This document shows positions 15,994-22,109 of a stretch of 27,131 nucleotides of DNA, one piece after another; within the stretch, counting starts at the first letter, position 1; the number at the start of each line of letters is the position of its first letter. The stretch spans positions 1 to 27,131 of the forward strand of contig DAOUEN010000007.1 in NCBI GenBank assembly GCA_034430415.1. Reading direction: 5' to 3'. Below the pieces are notes generated by a model, which worked only from the letters and a program-made list of their open reading frames with translations, ran no database searches and was not told the origin of the DNA. A program made the position numbers and the translations under genes. This DNA is from JADFUZ01 sp034430415. GTDB lineage: Bacteria > Chloroflexota > Dehalococcoidia > GIF9 > AB-539-J10.

Positions 15994-17022
15994 ATGCGGA
16001 TGGTTTCTGGCAAAGCAACCAGTGAGGATACTCGGGTTGAGCTAACCCTTCGTCCCAAGCGCCTCGGCGAGTTCGTAGGTCAGGAGAAAGTCAAAGGCAA
16101 CCTGGAAATAGCCATCGTCGCCGCTCAACAGAGACACGAACCGCTGGACCACATTCTCCTTCATGGGCCTCCTGGCTTAGGGAAAACCACTTTGGCTCAC
16201 ATCATTGCGGCTGAGATGGGGGTTAATATCAAGGTCAGCTCGGGGCCAGCGATAGAACGGCCGGGAGATTTGGCGGCTGTTCTCACCAACTTGCGGGAGA
16301 GCGACATTCTCTTCATAGACGAGGTTCATCGGCTGAGCCGCGTGGTGGAAGAGAAGCTCTACCCGGCAATGGAGGATTTCGTTTTCGACATCTTTCTTGG
16401 GAAGGGTCCGGCAGCGAGGAGTCTGCGTCTGGACTTGCCTCATTTCAGCCTTATAGGAGCTACCACAAGATCTGCCCTGTTGAGCCCTCCCCTCAGGGAT
16501 AGATTCGGAGCTACGTACCACCTCGCTTTCTATGATGAAACAGCCATAAAGACGATCCTGAGGCGTTCTGCCGCTATTCTGAGAGTGCCCGTGGAGGACG
16601 GAGCTCTAGATCCAATCGCCCAGCGCTCCAGAGGCACGCCCCGTGTGGCCAATCGCCTTCTCAAGCGGCTGCGAGACTACGCGCAAGTCATGGCAAACGG
16701 CACGATTACCCAGGAGTCGGCCCTGGAGGGGCTTTCGAAGCTCGAAGTGGACTCTGTAGGCTTGGATGATATAGATCACCGGGTGCTCCACAGCATAATA
16801 GACAAATTCGATGGCGGACCGGTAGGCTTGGATACTATCGCTGCTTCCATCAGCGAAGATGCGGATACCATCATGGGTGTCTATGAACCATACCTTCTCC
16901 AGTTGGGGTTTCTGGAGCGCACGCCCCGTGGCAGAGTAGCTACCAGGCTTGCCTATGAACATCTGGGTCTGCCCTATAGGAAGGGTGGTCGGGCTCAGGC
17001 AAGTCTGTGGGGACGGGAGTGA
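15994..17022 (+). CDS. ruvB: Holliday junction branch migration helicase RuvB
   Basis: AAA+ motor that, with RuvA, drives branch migration of Holliday junctions. The 342 residues hold the full layout. Walker A is HGPPGLGKTT (57-66) and Walker B is LFIDEVHRL (about 107-115). Sensor 1 is GATTR (156-160), and the arginine-finger segment is SPPLRDRFG. SRGTPRVANRLLKRLRDYA is the sensor 2 region. The C-terminal winged helix has GGPVGLDTIAASISED and EPYLLQLGFLERTPRGR. GGAGGAG upstream supports the ATG at 15994. It sits 61 bases after rpoC with no visible terminator between, so it may be read from the rpoBC transcript. It ends 21 bases from the convergent membrane protein gene. No ruvA or ruvC is in the window. 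Confidence 0.97.
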   Translation: MRMVSGKATSEDTRVELTLRPKRLGEFVGQEKVKGNLEIAIVAAQQRHEPLDHILLHGPPGLGKTTLAHIIAAEMGVNIKVSSGPAIERPGDLAAVLTNLRESDILFIDEVHRLSRVVEEKLYPAMEDFVFDIFLGKGPAARSLRLDLPHFSLIGATTRSALLSPPLRDRFGATYHLAFYDETAIKTILRRSAAILRVPVEDGALDPIAQRSRGTPRVANRLLKRLRDYAQVMANGTITQESALEGLSKLEVDSVGLDDIDHRVLHSIIDKFDGGPVGLDTIAASISEDADTIMGVYEPYLLQLGFLERTPRGRVATRLAYEHLGLPYRKGGRAQASLWGRE

Positions 17023-17043
17023 GCCGGCGTTTTCGGGGCACTG

Positions 17044-17931
17044 TCACGACCTGATTTGCAGGCAGGCCGGACTGGCAACGAGAAGCAGGGAGGAAATCAG
17101 TACCAGCCATCCCCAGAGACCGATGTTTCCTCTACTCAGCAGAGTTGTTGCTAGGAAGATCATGCTCAGGGGAACCAGGAGGATGGCTGCCTTAAACCAG
17201 CGTCGCCTCACCCGTATGAATGAGAAGTTCGCCACGGCGAGGAGCAGGAGGCTGGTGACTATCCCCTGGACATTCAAATCCGTCTGCGCCGAGTGTGCGT
17301 TGACCAGGAACTCCCCGCCTCTGCCTAAGGCCAAGAGCCACGCGCATGCTACGGGCAGAGGGGTCAGCATCAGCGATACGTACAGCCAGTCACGACTTGC
17401 AGCCTGCTTCACTATGTATGCGATCACGAACAGGGCAAAGGGCAAATACAGAACCGCGGCCAGCCAGGTCCAGCCCTGGGGTAGATGTATCAGCAAGACG
17501 CCGGTGACTATTACTGGCAACATGTAATATCCCAACCACGGGAAGAGCCACAGGGGCTTGTTGTGAAACCAGCCGTAAATCACTGTGCAGGTGACGACTG
17601 TCACTATGGCTGATGTGCAGAGGACGGTTTGCCAGTAGTATGTAGCGAACAGCAGAGCCACCAGCAAATGGGGTAAGGCAGCCAGGAACGCGTCTTGCCA
17701 AGTGCCTTGACTGTGTACCTTGTAGATTTGCCGGGCCACCAGCTGAACCGGGCCGAAGGACTTTATGGCGGCTTTGCTTGCCTCTTCCTCGCTGAGCCCA
17801 CTTTCTTCTAGCTCTCGCTTTCTGTCCTCGAGATGTGTGCCCAGTTCCTGAGCCGCACTACCTTTGATGGCCGAATCGATTTGAAGGGAGCCTTTGAACC
17901 TGTTCAAGTAGTCGCCTAGCTGGTTTGACAT
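17044..17931 (-). CDS. Membrane protein with permease-prefix-like (HAAS-type) N-terminus
   Basis: The 295-residue protein begins with a helical cytoplasmic domain of about 75 residues. It holds LGTHLEDRKRELEESGLSEEEASKAAIKSFG and VQLVARQIYKVH, the pattern of the small all-helical domain often paired with PadR regulators. About eight hydrophobic segments follow, connected by short loops, with the basic patch RVRRRW before the last two. No transport or catalytic motif is recognisable. Its ATG at 17931 is 7 bases after the padR stop, with AGGAA before it, so the two genes form one operon. In known pairs of this kind the regulator controls the membrane protein, probably in response to envelope or drug stress. 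The assignment of the prefix domain is by pattern, and the cargo or role is unknown. Confidence 0.75.
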   Translation of the reverse strand: MSNQLGDYLNRFKGSLQIDSAIKGSAAQELGTHLEDRKRELEESGLSEEEASKAAIKSFGPVQLVARQIYKVHSQGTWQDAFLAALPHLLVALLFATYYWQTVLCTSAIVTVVTCTVIYGWFHNKPLWLFPWLGYYMLPVIVTGVLLIHLPQGWTWLAAVLYLPFALFVIAYIVKQAASRDWLYVSLMLTPLPVACAWLLALGRGGEFLVNAHSAQTDLNVQGIVTSLLLLAVANFSFIRVRRRWFKAAILLVPLSMIFLATTLLSRGNIGLWGWLVLISSLLLVASPACLQIRS

Positions 17932-17938
17932 TTTGTTC

Positions 17939-18274
17939 CTAGGCTGTCTCGTGGTGTAAGACAGATCTGACTGCTGTGGAGAAGTCCTGCCACGTGGTTA
18001 GCTTTGAGGACAGTACCGCCTGTCCCTTCTTGGTTATGTAGTAGTATCGCCTTTCCTGCCCATTGGGTAGCACTTGCCATTTGCCTTCAACAAGCTTGTC
18101 CTTCTCCATTCGGTGAAGAGCAGGATACAGAGTTCCTTCTTTGAATCGGAAGTAGCCATTACTCCTTCTCTCCAGCTCCTTTATGATTTGATAACCATAC
18201 GTAGGCTTATCGTTGACCAAGCTGAGCAGCAGGCAATCAGTATTCCCCTTGAGCAACTCACGCTCATAGCTCAT
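17939..18274 (-). CDS. PadR family transcriptional regulator
   Basis: PadR proteins are winged-helix dimers that usually repress a neighbouring stress or efflux operon. The 111 residues are normal for the short PadR-s2 type. The N-terminal winged helix is LLLSLVNDKPTYGYQIIKEL, then FKEGTLYPALHRMEKDKLVEGKW, and GQERRYYYITKKGQAVL forms the wing. One C-terminal helix for dimerisation follows. The frame is open further upstream to 18373, but I chose the ATG at 18274 because GGGAGGG stands 7 bases before it and PadR proteins start here. A TTGACA promoter containing a dyad lies just upstream, suggesting autoregulation. The gene downstream encodes the membrane partner. Confidence 0.9.
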   Translation of the reverse strand: MSYERELLKGNTDCLLLSLVNDKPTYGYQIIKELERRSNGYFRFKEGTLYPALHRMEKDKLVEGKWQVLPNGQERRYYYITKKGQAVLSSKLTTWQDFSTAVRSVLHHETA

Positions 18275-18307
18275 AGCCAAGCCCTCCCGCACTGCTTGTG
18301 CGGCCTC

Positions 18308-18336
18308 AACGTAACACAGACCCACTGTGCTGTCAA
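18308..18336 (-). promoter_or_regulatory. padR promoter with a dyad in its spacer
   Basis: On the minus strand TTGACA (18336-18331), a 17-base spacer and TACGTT (18313-18308) form a plausible promoter with start near 18301. Inside the spacer, CACAG (18315-18319) and CTGTG (18325-18329) make a perfect inverted repeat with a 5-base gap. This is a likely operator, possibly for PadR itself. Confidence 0.55.
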
Positions 18337-18363
18337 TGGCGGTGCTATGGCAGCCGACGTTTG

Positions 18364-18403
18364 TTGCCAACACCGTCTTTCAACCGATAGAATAGACCGT
18401 CTA
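18364..18403 (+). promoter_or_regulatory. Promoter for the small winged-helix gene, tatD and trx
   Basis: TTGCCA (18364-18369), an 18-base spacer and TAGAAT (18388-18393) give a start near 18400 and a leader of about 60 bases. A short dyad, TAGAC-C-GTCTA (18393-18403), overlaps the end of the -10 box and the predicted start, and could be an operator. Confidence 0.5.
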
Positions 18404-18461
18404 ATTGCGAGCATTGTTCTGGGGGAGGTTGGAGCTCCGCCCCCGCTGAGAGGCAGCGAAT

Positions 18462-18773
18462 ATGGCCGCTTTCGAAGACCTCGTTACTGTTGTCAGGAAT
18501 ACGGAGATCATGCAGACTCTGCTCCGCGGGCTGGAAGAGGAGTCGGCAAAGCTCCTGGTCGCCATTTGCAGGGAGTATGAGCAGACCGGCAGAACTGTAC
18601 CTGACCATCACCTTCATCTCACAGGGTATGGCAGTGACATACTGTTGCGGGCGTTGGTTTCAGCGGAGTTGGTCACCAAGGAACCGGGGAATAAGTACTC
18701 CATCTATGGCTACAGGCCAACGACAACAGGGCTTAATCACTACAAGGCCATGCTTGAGGAAAAGGCGATCTAG
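18462..18773 (+). CDS. Small winged-helix-like protein, unrecognised family
   Basis: I do not recognise a named family for this 103-residue protein. The middle and end look like a winged helix: ESAKLLVAICREYEQTG as helix 1, a Gly-containing turn, DILLRALVSAELVTKEP as the putative recognition helix region, and NKYSIYGYRPTTTGLNHYKAML as wing plus final helix. This resembles small archaeal-type DNA-binding proteins, but no DNA contact can be shown. Start ATG 18462 has GAGAGG 8 bases upstream. Its stop codon overlaps the GTG of tatD (TAGTG), so the two are translationally coupled. A plausible promoter lies 70 bases upstream. It is divergent from padR. Confidence 0.7.
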   Translation: MAAFEDLVTVVRNTEIMQTLLRGLEEESAKLLVAICREYEQTGRTVPDHHLHLTGYGSDILLRALVSAELVTKEPGNKYSIYGYRPTTTGLNHYKAMLEEKAI

Positions 18774-19549
18774 TGCCCAGGCTTATCGATACGCACGCTC
18801 ACCTGGATGAGCTGGACGACGTTGATTCGGTGCTTGAGGTAGCTAGAGGAGCAGGGGTCATTAGTGTGGTGGCTGTGGGGTCGGACTGGCAATCGAATGC
18901 CAGGATACTGGAGATTTCCCGGAGATATAGCTCCTTCGTCCATCCGGCCCTGGGTTTGCATCCGTGGCGGCTGGCTGGACTCGAACCCTCAGAAATCAAC
19001 GAGAACCTGCGGTTCATTGAGCAGAACATCGCTGCAGCCGTTGCCGTTGGAGAGATAGGTCTGGACTATGACAAAAGGCTGGTGAAAGTGGCATCAAAGG
19101 AACTACAACGGGAGGTTCTAGGACGGCTTCTAGACATAGCCAGGGAGTACGACAGACCGGCAATCGTCCACAGCCGGTATGCCTGGAAAGACTCGTTCGA
19201 TCTGGTCGCGGGTGCAGGAACCGGCAAGGCTGTCTTTCACTGGTACACTGGCTTTTCCAGTGTTCTTAGGGATATAATTGGCTCTGGCTACTTCATTTCT
19301 GCCACGCCGGCCGCTGAGTATCACGAGGAGCACAAAAGGGCTGTCAGGGAGACGCCGCTCGGCAGGTTGCTTCTGGAGACGGACTCTCCGGTCACCTACG
19401 GCAGAGGGACAAGGTATCAGGCTGAACCTGCCGATGTAGTAAGAAGCTTGAAAGCCACAGCTCGGCTGAAAGAAGTTGATGAAGCCGCAGTTGCCGAGCA
19501 GACAACAAGGAATGCTGCAATTCTGTTTTCCCTGGATCAAACGCTTTAA
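18773..19549 (+). CDS. TatD family metal-dependent hydrolase (DNase-like)
   Basis: TatD proteins are TIM-barrel metal-dependent hydrolases with 3'-5' DNase and related nuclease activity in studied members. The 258 residues keep the metal ligands. THAH gives H8 and H10, GEIGLDYD gives E94, IVHSR gives H133, FHWYTG gives H156, and LLLETDSP gives D204. The length is normal. The protein belongs to the more distant archaeal-like branch, as shown by HWYTG and ATPAAEYH, so its exact substrate is uncertain. The start is GTG at 18773, overlapping by one base the stop of the preceding small gene. Thioredoxin follows 18 bases later, so all three genes are probably one operon. Confidence 0.9.
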   Translation: MPRLIDTHAHLDELDDVDSVLEVARGAGVISVVAVGSDWQSNARILEISRRYSSFVHPALGLHPWRLAGLEPSEINENLRFIEQNIAAAVAVGEIGLDYDKRLVKVASKELQREVLGRLLDIAREYDRPAIVHSRYAWKDSFDLVAGAGTGKAVFHWYTGFSSVLRDIIGSGYFISATPAAEYHEEHKRAVRETPLGRLLLETDSPVTYGRGTRYQAEPADVVRSLKATARLKEVDEAAVAEQTTRNAAILFSLDQTL

Positions 19550-19567
19550 ACCGCAGGAGGTTGATCG

Positions 19568-19894
19568 ATGATACAGGCAATCAAGGGAGAGGATGGCTTC
19601 AAGGGGAGCGTGTTGGACTCGAAAGTACCGGTGTTGGTGGATTTCTGGGCGAGCTGGTGCGCTCCGTGTCTCGCTGCCGCTCCCATTCTGGAGGAGTTGT
19701 CCAAAGAGTATGACGGGAAGGTGAGCTTCGCCAAAGTCAATGTTGAGGAGAACAGCTCAGTAGCCGCCAAGTATGGCATTGCTGCCATTCCTACCATGAT
19801 CGTATTCAAGGAAAGCAAACCTGTTCAACAGATCATTGGGCTGAGGCCCAGGGGTGAACTGAAGAAGATACTCGATGGCCTCTTAGAAGGATGA
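19568..19894 (+). CDS. trxA: Thioredoxin
   Basis: Small cytosolic dithiol-disulfide oxidoreductase of 108 residues. The active site is WASWCAPC (C31, C34), a CAPC variant of the usual CGPC. The cis-proline loop is AAIPTMIVFK (P75), and the Asp of VDFWA is at 25. No signal peptide or membrane anchor is visible. AGGAGG (in GCAGGAGGTTGATCG) fixes the ATG at 19568. It follows tatD by 18 bases and ends 13 bases from the convergent cvpA stop. It is probably reduced by a thioredoxin reductase not in this window. Confidence 0.93.
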   Translation: MIQAIKGEDGFKGSVLDSKVPVLVDFWASWCAPCLAAAPILEELSKEYDGKVSFAKVNVEENSSVAAKYGIAAIPTMIVFKESKPVQQIIGLRPRGELKKILDGLLEG

Positions 19895-19907
19895 AAGCCT
19901 GAGTTGG

Positions 19908-20396
19908 CTAGCTGAAGAGCCTCTGGATGAAGTCGAATTCCCCGGGGAGAAGAGCCAACAGCAGGGGCATCTCCCTCATCAGGAAACCTGCCAGCAGAGA
20001 GTCGGATATGACCGTCTCTGCTGGTGGCACGTACTTGCTAACGATGGCCAGAAGGGCGGCGCATAGCATACCTCCGAGTGCGGCACCGAGGATGAAGCCG
20101 ACAAGCCTGTCCAGCCAGCCCAGCAGCATCAGGCGCGCCAGCCCTGCCACAAACCAGCCGATAGCTATAGCTACGACGAGGACAGCTATCAAGATGATTG
20201 CATAGGCAGCTATGCCTGACCAGGTGGCTCCATCGGGAGAAAGCACTTCGGCGAGTGGGCGGTAGCAGTGGCCTGCCAGGGCTATGCCGCCTATCAGCCC
20301 GGCGATTCCGAAGAGCGCCCTGACGATTCCTTTCCACAGGCCTGCGAAGCCAAACAGGAGGGTGACGACCAGGATAGCTATGTCCAGCCAGTTCAC
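19908..20396 (-). CDS. CvpA family membrane protein
   Basis: The 162-residue membrane protein has four hydrophobic segments and the typical opening MNWLDIAILVVTLLFGFAGLWKGIVRALF. The conserved WLDRLVGFILGAALGG follows around residues 94-109. CvpA was first linked to colicin V production in E. coli, but most homologues have unclear roles in envelope integrity. The start is GTG at 20396, because MNWLD matches the family start; the ribosome-binding site is weak. It lies 143 bases downstream of the shortened DUF763 gene on the same strand, and that gap shows no clear gene, dyad or terminator. Confidence 0.85.
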   Translation of the reverse strand: MNWLDIAILVVTLLFGFAGLWKGIVRALFGIAGLIGGIALAGHCYRPLAEVLSPDGATWSGIAAYAIILIAVLVVAIAIGWFVAGLARLMLLGWLDRLVGFILGAALGGMLCAALLAIVSKYVPPAETVISDSLLAGFLMREMPLLLALLPGEFDFIQRLFS

Positions 20397-20539
20397 TTTG
20401 ACTCTCTTGCCTGTGGTCTATCCTCGGAGGACTCAGGAGCCATCAGAATCTTGCCTTTCCTTCCAGTGGGTTTAGATGCTATTGCCACTCGAGTTGCCTT
20501 TTCATTGCGAAATGTGGGCGAAGCGGCCTCTCGGCCCTA

Positions 20540-21013
20540 TCACGCCCTCAGCCTTCTGCAAGCCTCAAGTTTCTCCCTGCTCCCGATCTTAGCCTTGTTC
20601 ACCGCCTGGGCCAGAAACTGTATGCTGGCGTAGATCAGAGGTGACGGGTTCACCCTGAGCAAATGCCCGGAGTTCTCTATCTCAGTTGGCGTCTTGCGAG
20701 AGGTCCTGCCCTTGCCTCCGGCAACAAAGAAACCAAGCTGGTCTCCGAGTCCGCGCGTGCCTTCCTTGACAGCCCCGCAGACTGTGGTGGTAACGCCGCT
20801 GGAGTGCCAGTCATAGCCGAGGACGCAGCCGAAGGCTTGAAACCAGAAGGGATCAGAAAGGCGGCGCAGCATCTCCTCGGCACCAGACTCGCCGACGATG
20901 ACGATGACAATCTCTCTGGCGAGCTGGCGCATCCGCTCAAAGAGCCACGACGGCGCCTTGCCATGATGCAATGGCAAATTGGCAACACCCGTTTTCTGTA
21001 CTGGACTAGGCAT
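20540..21013 (-). pseudogene. Truncated DUF763 gene
   Basis: Residues 5 to about 107 match the start of DUF763 proteins, found mostly in archaea and some bacteria, very closely. Visible are TGVANLPLHHGKAPSWLFERM, LRRLSDPFWFQAFGCVLGYD followed by WHSSGVTTT, and FVAGGKGRTSRKTPTEI. The next part, LIYASIQFLAQAVNKA, still resembles the family's YASRLxAKVDNxA segment. The reading frame then turns into an unrelated tail and stops after 157 residues. Full-length relatives are, from memory, well over 300 residues. The expected QDGYQLYHH-like continuation is not found in the other two minus frames. So this is a C-terminal deletion: a pseudogene, or a short form that kept the N-domain. The start (ATG 21013) and promoter look intact. 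Function of the family is unknown. Confidence 0.7.
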
Positions 21014-21035
21014 ATACTGTTCGAACAGTATTATA
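21014..21035. promoter_or_regulatory. 18-bp perfect palindrome with overlapping divergent -10 boxes
   Basis: ATACTGTTCGAACAGTAT (21014-21031) reads the same on both strands without mismatch. On the minus strand TATAAT (21035-21030) points to the DUF763 gene, whose ATG directly abuts the palindrome. On the plus strand TATTAT (21029-21034) points to rtcA. The two -10 boxes overlap almost fully, so only one promoter can be used at a time. A dimeric regulator bound at the palindrome would cover the DUF763 transcription start. Both -35 regions are weak. The palindrome is seen; the operator role is inference. Confidence 0.6.
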
Positions 21036-21064
21036 CAATGGAAGAGATGGGAGAAACTGTGAGA

Positions 21065-22105
21065 ATGGTGAAGAGCATCGATGGTGGGGCGAAGTCCGGC
21101 AGTGGAACCATCGTTCGCTATTCTGTGGCGCTGGCGAGTTTGCTTGGCAGGCCGGTAGTGGTTGACAATGTCAGGGCGAAGCGGCCCAAGCCGGGTTTGA
21201 GGGCGCAGCATCTCAAGGTCATACAGGCGTGCCAGGAGATGTGTCGCGGCATGGTCAGTGGGGCGGAGCTAGGTTCAAGGAGGATTATCTATACTCCTGG
21301 AGAAAGGTTCAGGGGTGGGGAATATGGCTGGAACATAGGAACAGCTGGCTCAACCACCATGCTGGCCCAGACTCTCATGCCTCTGGCCTGCTTCGCCGAG
21401 AAGCCCTCCAGGTTCAGGCTAGAGGGCGGGCTGTTTCAGGACTTTGCCCCCTCGGCCTATCACATGAAGTTTGTTCTCCTTCCCCTCCTGGAGCAAATGG
21501 GCGTGCGGGCGAGCCTCGACATAGTCCGCCCTGGCTACGTGCCACGGGGGGCAGGAATCATCGAAATCGAAGTCCAGCCAGTGAAGAAATTGAAACCCCT
21601 GGTTCTCACCGAGCAAGGCAGAGTAGTCGACATCAGAGGGATCGCGCTGTCGCCGCATTTGCGGGAGAAGGGAGTGAGCCGCAGAATGGCAATGGAGTGC
21701 CAGAGGGTACTGGGCTCTCATGGGTATAGGGCGGGAATCCGTGAGGTCTACGATACGAGCTCTCTTCAGGAAGGTGCTGCTCTGGCCATATGGGCAGACA
21801 CTAGTTCGAATGGCAGAATAGGCTCGGACAGGGCGGGAATGGCAGCAAGGAGCTCTGAATCTATCGGAAGATATGTAGCTCAGCAACTTGTCCAGGATCT
21901 CAGAAGTGGCGCTGCTGTAGACGAATATGTAGCCGACCAGCTTGTCATCTACGCTGCCCTCGCTGGTGGGACTACCAGATATACGACTCCTGGAATCACG
22001 GAGCATGTCGAGACGAACCTGTGGCTGATTGCCGAGTTCCTCGGGGTCAGGACGAAGGCCAGCGGCAATATCGTAGAGATAGAGGGGATTGGCTTCCGGG
22101 GCTGA
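21065..22105 (+). CDS. RNA 3'-terminal phosphate cyclase-like protein (RtcA family)
   Basis: RtcA converts RNA 3'-phosphate ends to 2',3'-cyclic phosphates through an enzyme-histidine-AMP step. From ATG 21065 there are 346 residues, the normal size. Family marks are MVKSIDGG, VRAKRPKPGLRAQHL (about 37-51), the GSTTMLAQTLMPL core, and FVLLPLLEQMGV. MKFVLL and VPRGAGIIEIEV mark the barrel repeats. ITEHVETNLWLI holds the likely catalytic histidine H314. The N-terminal signature, usually GEGGGQILR, is KSGSGTIVR here, losing the metal-binding Glu and the Gln. It may be a divergent cyclase or a related nucleotidyl enzyme, so I give no symbol. GGGAG lies 11 bases upstream. The frame is open back to 20663, but that part is antisense to DUF763. 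No RtcB or RtcR is visible. Confidence 0.85.
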   Translation: MVKSIDGGAKSGSGTIVRYSVALASLLGRPVVVDNVRAKRPKPGLRAQHLKVIQACQEMCRGMVSGAELGSRRIIYTPGERFRGGEYGWNIGTAGSTTMLAQTLMPLACFAEKPSRFRLEGGLFQDFAPSAYHMKFVLLPLLEQMGVRASLDIVRPGYVPRGAGIIEIEVQPVKKLKPLVLTEQGRVVDIRGIALSPHLREKGVSRRMAMECQRVLGSHGYRAGIREVYDTSSLQEGAALAIWADTSSNGRIGSDRAGMAARSSESIGRYVAQQLVQDLRSGAAVDEYVADQLVIYAALAGGTTRYTTPGITEHVETNLWLIAEFLGVRTKASGNIVEIEGIGFRG

Positions 22106-22109
22106 ATCA

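Noticed and set aside
18275..18373. Longer PadR starting at 18373
   Set aside because: The extra 33 residues do not match PadR and would cover the promoter and dyad; the ATG at 18274 has a strong ribosome-binding site.
21014..21031. LexA (SOS) box
   Set aside because: The site contains GTTC directly joined to GAAC. The Gram-positive LexA box, also reported for a Dehalococcoides, is GAAC-N4-GTTC, and the E. coli type is CTGT-N8-ACAG. Neither spacing or order fits.
20663..21064. N-terminal extension of about 134 residues on the RtcA-like protein
   Set aside because: The extra part has no relation to the family, is rich in Asp runs and odd composition, and lies exactly antisense to the well-conserved DUF763 coding sequence. 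The family start motif begins at 21065.
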